A DNA stretch of 64,000 nt from Brachionus rotundiformis (taxonomy: Eukaryota; Rotifera; Eurotatoria; Ploima; Brachionidae): assembly GCA_016802295.1 (NCBI GenBank), contig JAESIW010000208.1, forward strand, positions 659,948 to 723,947, written 5' to 3'. The notes beneath the pieces were generated by a model, which saw only the letters and a program-made list of their open reading frames with translations, was not told the origin of the DNA and did no database searches. Shown one piece after another: positions 10,751-22,689 of the stretch (position 1 is the stretch's first letter; each line of letters opens with the position of its first letter). A program made the position numbers and the translations under genes.

Positions 10751-13700
10751 ATGGCGCATGAAAAAGATGAAGTACCGAAGCGAGAACAGTGGAGTTCTAA
10801 GATGGATTTTATTCTTTCGTGTGTTGGATATGCCATAGGTACGCCAATCCAAAAAAAAATTCATAAATAAAAATATTAAATAAATTAAAATTTTTAAAGG
10901 CCTTGGAAATGTGTGGAGGTAAAAAATTTGAATTATTTAAATTTTTTATTAATTAAACACAAATTAAAAAAAAAACAAAAGGTTTCCATATTTGTGTTAT
11001 AAAAATGGTGGCGGTGCATTCTTGGTACCGTACACTCTGACTTTGATATTCGGAGGTGTTCCAATGTTTTTTTTAGAAGTTGCACTAGGCCAATCTCAGA
11101 GTGTAGGCGTATTGGGTGTTTGGAAAATTTGTCCATTGTTCAAGGGAGTCGGTTATGCAGCTGTGTTGATGGCATTTTGGCTAAACATTTACTATATAGT
11201 AGTTTTGGCATGGGCTTTTTATTATTTTTGGCATTCTTTTTCATTCGAATTACCTTGGGCAACGTGCAATAATCCTTGGAATACAGAAAAATGTGTTTCT
11301 TCTTATAATTTAACTTATTTGCCAAATATAGCTAAAGATTCAATATCTTCGGCAAACGAATTTTGGGAGTATGCATGGAGTAAGCAAAAATTATCAATTG
11401 AATAAAGATTATTTTTTTTAGGCACAACACTCTTCAAAAGACTGATCGAATCGAAGATCTAGGAAGTATTCGATTCGAGTTGGCTATTGCATTGTTTGTA
11501 GCATGGGTTTTATGTTATTTTTGTATTTGGAAAGGAGTAAAATGGACTGGCAAAGTTGTTTATTTTACTTCACTGTTTCCATATTTATTGCTTGTGATAC
11601 TTTTGGTCAAAGGCCTTACGCTCGATGGAGCCTGGGACGGCATTAAATATTTGTTTATACCAAAACTAGATCAACTTAAAAATTCTCAAGTAATAATACA
11701 ACCTGTGAAACATTAATTACCAAAATTGATAAATTTTTTCTTTAAATATAATAAATAAATTTAATTAAATTAGATAATATTAATTTTGGATATTTATTTA
11801 TTTGAAAAAAATTAAGTTTTAAATAAATTTTAAATCAAAGGTATGGATTGATGCTGCTACTCAAATATTTTTTAGCTACGGACTCGGTGTTGGTGCTATA
11901 GTGGCTCTTGGAAGTTATAATAGACGTGATAACAATTGTTATCGGTAAATTTTAATAATATTATATCAATTTTTTATTTTATTTTTATTTTCTAGAGATA
12001 CTCTTATTTTGACTGCATTCAATGAAGGTACTTGTTTACTATCAGGTTTTGTGATATTTTCAGTGCTTGGCTTCATGGCAAAGCAGTCGCATACAACGAT
12101 TGATGCTGTGGCCGATTCTGGACCCGGCTTGGCATTTGTAGCCTATCCAAATGCTATTAATCAACTTCCATTCTCTTCATTTTGGTCAGTACTTTTTTTT
12201 CTCATGCTTATATTCATCGGTTTAGATAGTCAAGTAATTTAATTTAATTTAATTAAATTTTTTTAAAAATTTTATTATATATTTCTGAATTTTTAAATAA
12301 GTTCTGTACCGTTGAGGGTCTTGTTACTGCATGTATGGATGAATGGCCATATCTCCGAAAGCGTAAAGAACTTTTCATTGCAGTAGTTTGTCTAATTAGT
12401 TACATAATTGGTCTTTCAAATGTCACTCAGGGAGGCATATACATATTCAATATATTCAATACATATGCGTGTAGCGGATGGGCTCTGTTGACTTTAATGT
12501 TCTTCGAGTGTATTTCAGTGTCGTGGTTCTATGGAATAGATAAATTTTACAATGACATTAATTCAATGATTGGTTATTATCCGAGCAGATTTTGGAAAAT
12601 ATGCTGGGTTTATTTGACACCTTTTTTATGTGTGTCGGTTGCTTTGTACACATTGGTCAACTATGAAAGATTTACTCTAAAGGAGTATGTGTATCCATGG
12701 TGGGGCGAATTGGCTGGTTGGATAATGGCCTTGTCTTCAATGATTCTCATTCCCGTGTACATGATCTATAAGCCTTTGAGTACCAAGAGCTCATTTAAAC
12801 AAGTAATGCTTTTTTTTAATTAATTTTCTCTAATAAAGTAAAGTAAGTAAAAATGGGTAAAAAAAATGTAATTTGACCTGTTTACTAATAATAATAATCA
12901 GCTACAGCTGACTAACTGCGGAAAAATTAATAATTTCGATTTTAGATGTTTATCGAGTTTGTTTTTAAATTCATTCATGGATTTTGCATTGGTAACTACT
13001 ATTGGTAATTTGTTCCACTCGTTCACAACTCGATTTGTCAGGAAGCAATCTCTATTTTGAGTTTTTGTCAATTGTCTGGTCAGTCTTCTTGGATGTCCTT
13101 GGATTCCACCAGCTGGACCATTAGATGAGAGTGCATGACTCTTGATGTATGGGTTCTGTAGTTGAACATTACTTAGACCGTTCAGTATTTTGAAGGTTTC
13201 GATTAAGTCTCCGCGTTCACGTCTTGCCTTAAGTGTGGTTAATCCCAATCTTGTGAGTCTCTCTTCATAGTCTAGATTTTTAAGCTAATTACTAATTTTG
13301 TAGTTCTTCTTTGAACTTGTTCAAGAATTTTTGAGTCTCTTTTGGTGTAGGGGTTCAAGACTGCTACTGCATATTCAAGATGTGGTCTGACAAACCAAAC
13401 ATACAACTGCTTAGATGTACTTACAGACCAGCATTTGAAGGCCTGCTTTAATTGACCTAAAACTGCATTAGCTATTTCAAGTCATCTGTTAAATAGAATT
13501 AATTTTTTTTTTATTAAAATATTTTTTAAAAAGTAACATAAGTCTCGAATAAGACCAATGAAATACTTTGATTTCTTTCTAAAATAAATATTTTTTTTTT
13601 AACAAAATTTCAAAGATTTTTTTATTCTTTGAAACCGAATTTATTTTTTAAGTTTATATGTTTTGCCCATTTTTACAACAAAAATGTTTTTTTTAATCTT

Positions 13701-14455
13701 ATAAGGATAAAAATTTACTTTGAAGTATACAAAGTCGTAAATTTTTGATTGTTTCATGAAAAATAGAAGATAATCTTAGTTTAAAAAAAAATTACTAATT
13801 TAACCTAAACCCATAAGCGTAGTTTACTCTTGGAAAATTTTATTTAATAAAAGATTAAGTTATATTTAATTACAAAATTTTATTCATAAGTTAAATAAAT
13901 AAGAAAATTTGTGGTTTCTATTCAATTTTATATACAAAAAAATAATTTTTTTAAAGTTGTTAATAAATAAGTTTTTTTTTTGAAGTTTTCTCAAGTTCTT
14001 TTTAAACACTGGAATTATATTTATTTAGTAAATATTTTTTATTGCTTTTCTTAATTGAGCAATAACTTAACTTTGCTTAATTTTAAATGCTACTTTTCTC
14101 TTCAATACACAAAGTCACATTTCATATGCTTGACAAATATAAAAAAATGTTATAAATAAATATTTAAGGTTATAAAATACAATTAAAATGTGTGAATCTT
14201 TTGATCAAATAAAGAACAAAATAAAATTATTCTCTTTTTGGAAAATGTCAAAGGAGCTAGATAAAACACGAGAAACTAATCCAATTAGGGCCCAAAATAA
14301 TTTACTTATCTACTATTTTTTGAAGAAAATTTTCGACTTTGTATCTCTTCATAAAAGTTCATTAGATTATTAATATTTTTGTTATTTATTGTTAGCTATT
14401 GGAACCAGAAGACACGAACAGAAACACTGTACCAGAAGCAGAAAGCATGATATGA
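10751..14455 (+). CDS. SLC6 transporter, GABA/taurine-type
   Basis: This is a Na+/Cl- dependent plasma-membrane transporter with 12 expected helices. Exons: 10751-10838, 10900-10918, 10982-11368, 11422-11689, 11841-11944, 11996-12233, 12302-12802 and probably 14396-14455, giving 554 residues. Helix 1 reads CVGYAIGLGNVWRFPYLCYK; helix 6 reads IFFSYGLGVGAIVALGSYN; other hallmarks are GVGYAAVLMAFWLNIYYIV, FCIWKGVKWTGKVVYF, GPGLAFVAYP, DSQFCTVEGLVTA and GLSNVTQGGIY. These are closest to the GABA/taurine/creatine branch, but the substrate cannot be fixed. Exon 3 ends at GA|GTATGC rather than at the nearby GTAAGC, because only that keeps FWEHNTLQKTDRIEDLG in frame. Exon 2 is 19 nt. The last exon gives an acidic tail ending in ESMI and is the least certain; its intron holds a LINE relic. 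Confidence 0.9.
12898..13490 (-). mobile_element. Non-LTR retrotransposon relic in SLC6 intron
   Basis: An open stretch (12898-13248) encodes the LINE C-terminus: RRERGDLIETFKILNGL, a RDCFLTNRVVNEWNKLP motif and EFKNKLDKHL. Upstream on the minus strand (to about 13490) broken frames give VRPHLEYAVAVLNPYTKRDS-like text, the segment after the RT thumb. The 3' end runs into an (ATT)n tail at 12886-12898. The RT core is missing, so this is a 5'-truncated dead copy, antisense to the host gene. Confidence 0.8.
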
Positions 14456-15113
14456 TATGAAGAAGAGCAATATTAGAAGTAATTGGAATCTTGAAGTTGT
14501 TGATCAATTCTAAAAATCATTTCAATTCAAAGACTTTAATTTAAAATATTATCATTTATCTTTTATTTAATTTAAATAATTTTAATGTAACATGTTTTAC
14601 ATGTTATGTAAATTGAAAAAAAGGTAAAAAAATCAAATTTTTAAAAACCAGTTGATAAAATTGATTTGTAAATTTGATTTGATTAAATAATATTTTTGTT
14701 AGGTTTATTATGAAATTCTTAATTAATTAAAAATTTTTTAATTTTTTAATCCACCAAATACCACCTAGAAATCAAGTAGATCTAACGAATAGGTTTTTTG
14801 GTCGCTTAAGGTCCTGGACCATTTGGTACAAGAATTTATGGCCGAATTCGGTCCCTATCCAATATTTAACTTTAAAAAACTTTTTGAAAAATCTTATGAA
14901 GTTCGAATCCAGGTTCTAATCTGACATGCACTGGGAGCCTTTAGGTTCAGGTTTTTTTTATCCTTACCAAAAAGAGAAAAAGAACTTAGAAATTTTTTAT
15001 TAATAAAAAAATTATCTAAATTAATTAATTTAATTTTGCTATCCAAATTCGAGAAAATGCTCTGTTAAAATCATTTTTTTCGATCCTTAAAAAAATTCTT
15101 AATCTTAAAATGA
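14456..15113. other. Spacer between SLC6 and calpain-like genes
   Basis: Both flanking genes end here (convergent). It should contain the two 3' UTRs. I see no further gene or repeat. Confidence 0.5.
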
Positions 15114-17197
15114 TTAAAATATCGAAATGTACCAAAACGTGCCATCATCTTCATTCTCAAAATTTAGCGCTTCCTTTATTTGAGGATACTTGTTCCACAA
15201 ATCGGATGAATCGCCCCAGTCACCAGACCATTCTTTAAAAATATTTTAACCTTGGAACAAAAAAATTTTATGTTACCTCCTCCTTTGCTCCATGTATTTT
15301 GACATTTTACAAAAATAAATTCTGTGCCACAAACATTTTCAACAATATCCAAAAGCCCGTAGCCATGATAGCTGACCATACCACTTTCTTTATCAATTAA
15401 TTTTTTATCTTTGGAATGTCTGCTTGCCATACAGCTCACGTTTTTTTTCCAAAAATTTTCAACCAATTTGTCAAAAGCGGAAAAGTCACTTTCGTCCTCA
15501 GGCACATTCAGATCTTCAACCTCTTTTAATTCAGGCCCGATAATTAAAAAGAATAAACCCTCAACACTTATGCTATTCAGCCCAGCTTCTAAATTTTTAA
15601 AAGTTCCTATTTGCTTGGAAACTGCTTTTTCTATTAGAGGCACCCAAAAAATGTTGTTCAGTTCGCCCAAAGGCCCTGAGCAAAACCATTTATTGTCTTC
15701 ATTTTGAGGAAGATAATCATCCATGACAACTAGACGCCAACATCGGTTAGCTTGACTCCAAAGCTTTACCATCACTACCCCTGTCTGATTGACCAAATCT
15801 GGCTTGACAAACCAAGACACTATTTTTTCCGGATAAGCAGCATAGATTGAGATCAGAGTTTGTAAAAACCAACAGTCTCCTATCTGGCCTTGTTTGGAGT
15901 TGTATTCGGTTTTGTTATTTGGATCGATTATAATTGATTTAGTTGTTTCAGGTTGGTAGTTTTCAATGCCAAAGTTAAACGAGTCACCAAGACTCGATAC
16001 ATTAACGCTACAATTTGATTTTAGAAAAGCTTTTTTGCCTAATTGAAACAGCTTTGTTTCTGATCCATCTGAAATGACCCATACATTACCAAGATAGCTT
16101 CCCTGATCAACAAAGGCTGACTTCTTCAATTCGCACCATTCTTTTTTTCAAAAATTCAAAAAATGAGATATTGTTTTAGTTTAACTTTTAAATTGAATCA
16201 GGTTCCCAGATAAAATAATAAAATTTTGAAATAAATTAATTAATTTTTTAGAAATTTGTTTATTTTTGACTAAAATTTTGTCACTTTTTATATAAAATAT
16301 AAAAATAACAGAATAGAAATTAATATATAATGTACCATGGAAAGTCCAATTTAAAGTTAAAAAAAAAAATTGGTTCAAAAAAAATTTACTTTTTGGTACA
16401 CAATTGTAGTCAATCCAATACAAGTCAAAGTCTTGGTCCGTATCATTTATTATTTTGAAACTAAACGATTCGCCCCAGTAAACAGAGGGTATAATCTTTT
16501 TTTCAGCGCTCACTTCATGGTCACTTATTCGTTTGGTCTTAAAGCCAGAATCGAGCTTACTCAGCGGATCGTAAAATGGATCCGTAAATTTATTATCACT
16601 GCTAAAACTGGCATAAAATGAATCTACCAAGTCGCCAGTTTCGCTTGACTCATCAAAGCCGTAGCTTTGTACAAGAACATTTTCTATATTTGATAATTGG
16701 TCCTGCTTGTGGTCAACAAATTTTTCTAAAAGCTCTAGGTGATCAAGCTTTATTGATGGATTTGTGATCCAGCAAGAATCATAAATAAGATTTAGATAGC
16801 TTTGTTCAATTTCGTTTTCCTTACCAAAGTAAAAATTACTCTTATCTTCAGGAATTCTGAAATAAATTTTTTCACATGAAGGGTCATCGGGGTCTAAATG
16901 GATACAATACAGGTGGTTAGAGTAGGTATTTAGCTTTAGGACAAAACAACTATTTTCTTTTAATATACTCGTATGCTCTTGACGAGATTGGCCATCATAG
17001 TCAACCCAAATAAATTTTACTCTTTTGCCAGAAAAATTGGTTATATTTACCCTGTTTGGCTCACAAGGTGAAACTGATTTTAAGTTATCTAGTTCTAGAT
17101 AGCTAAAGATAGATGGAAGATCAGTTTTTATAACTGCGTTTATTAATTTTCGTGTCAAGTCACCGAATTTTTGCTGCACTTGATCGTTTTCTGACAT
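15114..17197 (-). CDS. Calpain-type protease with VHL-beta-like modules
   Basis: Three exons (17197-16390, 16140-15277, 15232-15114) join in phase to 596 residues. The C-terminal 250 residues are a calpain cysteine-protease domain: QGQIGDCWFL with catalytic Cys359, SYHGYGLLDI with His528, CQNTWSKGGEWSGDWGDSSD with Asn551, ending DDGTFWYISIF. The first part of the usual calpain core is reduced and no C2-like or EF-hand domain follows. The N-terminal half holds two copies of a beta module resembling the VHL tumour-suppressor beta domain: residues about 49-120 (KFIWVDYDGQ ... NHLYCIHL) and about 242-315 (FDLYWIDYNCVPKKWCELK ... SYLGNVWVISDG). The second spans the first intron, which supports that junction. 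VHL binds hydroxyproline peptides through this fold; here the role could be substrate recognition, but that is inference. The residues between the modules are acidic and Ser-rich. Confidence 0.8.
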
Positions 17198-18059
17198 TTT
17201 GGTAAAATAAATGTTTATTAAATTTTTTTGTTAAATATGTTAAAATGTAGAATTTTATTAGTTGAAAATTTTACGTCACAGTTGCTATGCTTGACGTTAA
17301 AAGTTGTCATTCTGTGCTTTATGGTTTCTATTGGCATCAAATAGCAACAAGCAAAACTTGGCTCTATCAATAGAAACTTTTCTGGCTAATCTAAAGTATA
17401 AATTGTATGATTAATTAATTAACTTAATTGATTAAATCGATGGAAAATTTGTAAATAATTTACATATTCATCAAAAACGCTTAACCATTCTTTTACCAGA
17501 CATAATTTTATTTAAATGATGAGCAGAGTCACTTTAGGTCATTTGGAATTTATCTAAAGCATTGTTAATTTTGGTAATAAATAATTGATTGGTAAAAATT
17601 ACTAATTTCATGAACTTGGAAAAAAAATTAAATTACAAGTATCGGTTAGTCATCAGCCTTAACTGATAAGGCAAAGATTTATACTTGAGACATATTTTAG
17701 AAGTTTACCAAGACCTTAGAATTATTCAAGCTCAAGTCAAAGAGCTTGAATGGATGTGCCATTGAGAGTTAACAATTTAAATTTATGCAGATAAATGGTA
17801 AATCAATAAATTTAGCCTCTGCAAAAGAATTAAAAATTGGCAAAGCACCAAATGTATTGGAAAATCATTAAAATAAAATTGCATGGTTTTTGCGGGCGCT
17901 AGATCTGGGTAGCTGACACGTTTTGTTTAGTTTAGTTTTTCACCTTTAAAAAAGCTATTTTAGTTCAAAATTTTTGTACTGTATTGCTTTTTGGTTCCAA
18001 AATTCACAATCACCAATCGATGTCCAAATTGTAATAACTTCAGATTAATATTTGATGAA
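17198..18059. other. Spacer upstream of the calpain-like gene
   Basis: No gene seen. It probably includes the promoter of the minus-strand calpain-like gene. Confidence 0.5.
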
Positions 18060-18345
18060 AGAAAAGTAAGAGGGTATTTGATTGAAATGTACAAATTGGT
18101 AAATTGGCTAGAAATGGTAAAACATGATTAGAGATCTGATAAATAGATTTTGCAGCTCCAGTGAGTGCCCTTTTTTCCAAATAAAGTAGCTCCGCAGTGG
18201 AATAAATTACCAGAAACATCTTATGGCAACATCTTACCTGGCTTCAAGCTGCTTTAGATAGGCTAAATGAAGGCGGTGAAGAGCTCAGACACTTTTAATG
18301 TTAGGTGTCGCAGCAAGAACTTATTTTACTATTTATATCAAAATT
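18060..18345 (+). mobile_element. Non-LTR retrotransposon 3' fragment
   Basis: The plus strand reads KVRGYLIEMYKLVNWLEMV, then a broken NKVAPQWNKLPET block, and ends in a tail containing TTAGGTGTCGCAGCAAGAAC. The same tail and protein blocks occur on the minus strand at 56.93-57.3 kb, so both belong to one LINE family. Stops and deletions show it is dead. Confidence 0.75.
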
Positions 18346-18815
18346 TAAATTAATTTGTTGGTATCAGTGATAAGATGATTCTATTTATATTAACAATGTC
18401 AAAAGACAGATTAAGCTAAAATACTGAATTCTTGTTGATACTTGGAAAGTTAATGATTAAATGTCCAAAAAGGAATTAGTAAATATTACCATAAGACTTA
18501 ATAACACAAAAGCCTATACTGCATGAACATAAAAGCACCTTTAATTGGTACTTCATTTAATTATGAAAAAGTGAAGGATTTATTTAGATAAAAATATAAA
18601 ATAATAAAAAAAATAATAAAAATTTACTTATTAATTTTTATTTTGCACTGTCAATAAGTAATGATATAAAATTTTAAAAAGTTATTGAAATAAAAATTAT
18701 CATTTCTTTTTTTGTTAAAAAATTATTAAAAAAAAAAACAAAATTTTAATTTTTTTCATTTTTTTTAAAATAATATCTAACTAATATAAAACAAATACGG
18801 ATCGAGCTGAAATCG
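18346..18815. other. AT-rich spacer
   Basis: Low-complexity A/T sequence with no gene or recognisable element. Confidence 0.5.
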
Positions 18816-18997
18816 GATGCTTGGATAGCTTCTTACAAACTTAAAAATTATGCCAAATTATATCACATTTGCCAAAATGTCGTTTTGATTTTGAAATTTT
18901 TAAGTTAAAACAATTAAGCTTTTAATTTATTTTTGTTTTTATATAAATAGGCCAAATCAATAATAAAATCAAATAATCAAAAACTCTAGGTAAAAAT
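18816..18997. repeat. 182-bp direct repeat, copy left of gap
   Basis: This 182-bp unit recurs at 19185-19366 with about three substitutions. It abuts a run of Ns, so the true number of copies is unknown. Confidence 0.85.
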
Positions 18998-19184
18998 NNN
19001 NNNNNNNNNNNNNNNNNNNNNNNNNNNNNNNNNNNNNNNNNNNNNNNNNNNNNNNNNNNNNNNNNNNNNNNNNNNNNNNNNNNNNNNNNNNNNNNNNNNN
19101 NNNNNNNNNNNNNNNNNNNNNNNNNNNNNNNNNNNNNNNNNNNNNNNNNNNNNNNNNNNNNNNNNNNNNNNNNNNNNNNNNNNN
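18998..19184. other. Assembly gap (187 N)
   Basis: Unknown bases. The gap is bounded on both sides by copies of the same 182-bp unit and its length is close to one unit, which suggests an unresolved tandem repeat. Confidence 0.95.
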
Positions 19185-19366
19185 GATGCTTGGATAGCTT
19201 CTTACAAACTTAAAAATTATGCCAAATTATATCACATTTGCCAAAATGTCGTTTTGGTTTTGAAATTTTTCAGTTAACACAATTAAGCTTTTAATTTATT
19301 TTTGTTTTTATATAAATAGGCCAAATCAATAATAAAATCAAATAATCAAAAACTCTAGGTAAAAAT
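19185..19366. repeat. 182-bp direct repeat, copy right of gap
   Basis: Second visible copy of the unit at 18816-18997. The few substitutions argue against a purely artificial duplication of one read. Confidence 0.85.
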
Positions 19367-19417
19367 AGTCTAAATTGTATAAGCTTAAAATAGCTATTTT
19401 ATTATTATTCATTTATC

Positions 19418-20098
19418 CTATCTTATTTGACAAATGGTCAAATAAGTTTCAGTGGATGAAATATCATGTATTTCGCTACGGACAATTGTCAAAAAAGGCT
19501 GTTTTAATACTGTAGAGGAACCACCTCTATTATCTGGTTGATCCGTAGCAAAGCCTGCTACTTCTGTTCCATCTCCCCAGAAGAATTGTTCACCAACTTT
19601 TGAAATAGATGCCTCTAGCCATATTCTTTGAGAAATACTACCCAAATATTCAATTTCATTTGGACTTTTTGGTCTTGGTAAAATAGCACATATATCTGAA
19701 CAGTATTTTTTCGCTTCATAAAAACCTGTGACATAATTGGTAACATGATAGCAAGTATGATTGATGCCGGATATTCTGTTAAAACCCTTTGGACATGGTA
19801 GACATTTATTTAATACAAGAGACCAATATTCTGACTCTTTGATACAGTTTTGCTTTGATTTATTGCTTAAATAGTTTTTTGAATAAACTTGACTCGATTC
19901 TGATGAAGCGTTATGGCTTTGACCAGAAAAGTATGCAAAATAATTTCCATCATTGATAATTAATGAGCAATAAAAATTTCTGGCACACTCTCCGAAACGA
20001 AGAAACTTTTTTGAATCAGCTAATTTACCTATTGGTACACATCCCATTTGTTCATAAAAATGATAATTTCTTTTGAAGGTTACAAGGTCTGGTTCTGA
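19418..20098 (-). CDS. C-type lectin-like protein, 5' exon(s) missing
   Basis: The exon from 20098 (acceptor TTATCAG) to the stop at 19418 encodes 226 residues. The C-terminal part is a C-type lectin fold: CPKGFNRISGINHTCYHV, FYEAKKYCSDICAILPRPKS, RIWLEASISKVGEQFFWGDG, DQPDNRGG and a final TYLTICQIR. The QPDN block sits where the sugar-contact motif (QPD or EPN) normally lies. The N-terminal 100 residues (GCVPIG, ECARNFYCSLIINDGNYFAYF) have Cys spacing like PAN/WSC-type modules but I cannot assign them. A secreted or membrane-bound surface protein is likely; no signal peptide is in this exon and I could not find the first exon upstream. Confidence 0.75.
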   Translation of the reverse strand, partial: SEPDLVTFKRNYHFYEQMGCVPIGKLADSKKFLRFGECARNFYCSLIINDGNYFAYFSGQSHNASSESSQVYSKNYLSNKSKQNCIKESEYWSLVLNKCLPCPKGFNRISGINHTCYHVTNYVTGFYEAKKYCSDICAILPRPKSPNEIEYLGSISQRIWLEASISKVGEQFFWGDGTEVAGFATDQPDNRGGSSTVLKQPFLTIVRSEIHDISSTETYLTICQIR

Positions 20099-21276
20099 CT
20101 GATAAAATAAAAATTATAAAGTATGTTAAAAAATTCATTCTTGATAAATTTTGTTTAACAAAAAAATAATATTAAAACATGTTTCAAAAAAAAAATTATA
20201 TTATATTGAAAAATATTTCTTTTCAAAGTCATATTCTAAATGAACAAAATAAATAAAAACTTAATTAATTTCGTTTTATTATAAAATACTTAATAATCAG
20301 TTTGTAAATATCAAAAAGAAAACAGGAAAAAAAGAGAAAAGATGAAAAATTATTTTTTGTTTATCTAAATTAAAATCATTGCCTAGACCAAGCGAAAAAA
20401 CATTCTGGTTAAATTCTCTTATTTATTTGCCAAGCACTTGAAAAACTTATTTATTTTTTTTCCAAATTCGATAAATCAGCTATTTAATTTCTAAATAAAA
20501 CCTTAAATTTATTGAAATATTGAAACTTTTTTTTACTACCAAAATTGAGCCACAGTACTTGAAGACCCGGTCTTTTAACGATAATTTCAAATTTTTGTTA
20601 GCTCTTTTTCCAAAACCCTCGATGCCAATAGATGTCCCATTCAAGCCCTTTGATTTTAGCTTCAATAAATATAAGGTGTAATGCAATGGATAAGGTCTTG
20701 GTCAACCTCTAAAATATGTCACTGAGTGATACATTAATTAAAATTTTTATTTCCTTGTTCATTAAATTGGTAAAATAAGATTTTGGAAAGATTCAATTTA
20801 TTATATATTATAAATTAGGGATTTAATTAAAAAATTGCATGCCATTCAAAAATAAAAATTTTTTTCGTTTTTTAAAATTAATTGTAGATTTAAATTGATA
20901 ATTAATTTGGTAAATGTGGTCTTTTTTTTGTTTATTCTTAAAGTAGTCAGTATTTGACAATTTGATTGTAATTAAAATTTTTCTATAATCTTCTACCAAT
21001 TTCCGCTTGTTTAGATCATCTTTGCAACTCTAGGAATTCTGTCTGTTGGTTGGCATTCTCATCACATGACCAAGTCACTTAAGTCTTCTTTATTGAAAAA
21101 TATATCATTGAAAAAAAAATTGAGAGCAAAAACAATCCTTTTATTATTTTATCTTACAATTATTAATTATTTTGAAATTGAAAATTATAAATATGTTTTA
21201 CAATTGAAAATATTTATTGAAAAAAACATAAAAATATGACATTTTTGAATACAAAAGATGACCAAATGTTTATTTA
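20099..21276. other. Spacer; nothing recognised
   Basis: Presumably contains the missing 5' exon(s) of the lectin-like gene. An open frame at 20480-20686 (minus) has no recognisable features and is not called. Confidence 0.45.
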
Positions 21277-21615
21277 TTACCAAAATTTTTTGTTACCATT
21301 CAGCAATGATGCTTTTCGTTTCCAAAATTGTTTCAATCTTCTGGTGTTTCTGTGAATAAATGGTGAATCATCTAAAGTTTGATAAATGGAGTCCAACTTA
21401 ACAGTCAGTTCGTACATGTAGTTCAAGCAGTCAAACAACTCGTCTACATTTAGTTTGACTTTTTCTTCTCCTGATTCCAAATAGTTCAGAGCACTTGAAC
21501 CAACTGAGAATCGATTGACAAGCTTGCTACACTGGTCACTAAACGCACTGGTCTCGTTTGCACTAGCAATTGCCACCAGAACCACCATTACTGACAAAAA
21601 TTTAATAAGAACCAT
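21277..21615 (-). CDS. Small secreted protein, unknown function
   Basis: The 112-residue product starts with a clear signal peptide (MVLIKFLSVMVVLVAIASA). The mature part is about 92 residues with only two Cys (SDQCSKL and FDCLNYMY), an amphipathic middle and a strongly basic, aromatic tail (HRNTRRLKQFWKRKASLLNG). The dibasic sites RR and KRK might be processing sites of a peptide precursor, but there is no repeated peptide and no amidation signal. A TATA box lies 61 bp upstream of the ATG and the region just after the stop contains AATAAA on the coding strand. I do not recognise the family. Confidence 0.7.
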   Translation of the reverse strand: MVLIKFLSVMVVLVAIASANETSAFSDQCSKLVNRFSVGSSALNYLESGEEKVKLNVDELFDCLNYMYELTVKLDSIYQTLDDSPFIHRNTRRLKQFWKRKASLLNGNKKFW

Positions 21616-21668
21616 TTTCGAAAAACAAATCTGAATATTTTTCTCAAAAAAAATCTGTTTAAATAAGC

Positions 21669-21676
21669 CTTTTATA
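21669..21676 (-). promoter_or_regulatory. TATA box of the small secreted gene
   Basis: TATAAAAG on the minus strand, 61 bp upstream of the ATG at 21615. Confidence 0.6.
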
Positions 21677-22689
21677 ATTAAAGATATGCGTTTTTGAAAA
21701 TTAATTTATCTAATTTTAAGGAATAGAATTTAAGCACAATATGGCCCTGTCTACACAAAAAAAATTTCCTCATCGGATTAGCTACACTATTCATTTATCA
21801 TGGCATGGAATATTTTTTTTAGCCCTAAAACTTTTTTCGCCAATATCCTGCTTTTAAGAGTGTCGTGTTCTTGTATTTATAGATATAGAAACCGGAAGCA
21901 AAAGCTTCATAGTTAGCTTCATAAAGCCTTTTTATTTTTAAATTTTACTAATTAATTATTTTAACAAAAATTAATTTTGTATCAAAAGTCAATATAATTA
22001 TTATATTTTATTAATATAATTTGAACATCTTGCCTTATTAAAAAAAATAATTAAAATTAAGCTGATTTGCGTATAATTTTGAAGCTGAAATTTTATTCTT
22101 GTTAATTGCCAACAAAAAATTTGACACTTTTAGAGTGTTAAATTTGTGAATACTAATGGAAGAGACCATTTATTGTGGAAAAATAATAATTTTTACATTC
22201 TTTTTCTCAAAAACTAACTTAATAAATAATTAAAAATAAAAAAAATTTATTCTGTTATAGTTTAAAAAATTTTGGGTATAATTTTTCAAAATTATCTAAT
22301 ATATTGATATCTGTATTTATATACATCTATTTTAATTAGCTTCATTGATCTATGATGCTAAATTTCAAGGATTGTAGGATTTATCTCTAATTATACTTTT
22401 TTCCAAGAAAAATAAATGCCATTTGTCAAAAAAAATATTATTTAATACCATTATTAATTAAAATATAAAGATCATTGCAGAAATCAGGAAGGTAACTTTT
22501 TCCAAATGAATTAAAATTAATGATAGATCTAAAAGTAGAAAGATGACTGATCGATTGAAACCAATGGCAAAATTATATCTAAATTATATAATAATAAAAA
22601 AAGAGTTTTATTACTCAAACCATTTTAAAAATATATATCAATTAAAATAGATTAAATAATAATTAAAATAGCAGTAAATGCGTCAACAG
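21677..22689. other. AT-rich spacer
   Basis: No gene or named repeat seen. Confidence 0.5.

Noticed and set aside
11369..11421. GTAAGC at 11378 as the SLC6 exon 3 donor
   Set aside because: It looks better as a splice site but shifts the frame to an early stop; GTATGC at 11369 keeps the conserved FWE..DRIEDLG text.
14188..14373. Plus-strand frame of 61 codons in the last SLC6 intron
   Set aside because: No conserved feature; the short acidic exon at 14396 fits the splice phase better as the SLC6 end.
20480..20686. Minus-strand frame of 68 codons
   Set aside because: Low-complexity, no signal peptide or domain; chance frame in AT-rich DNA.
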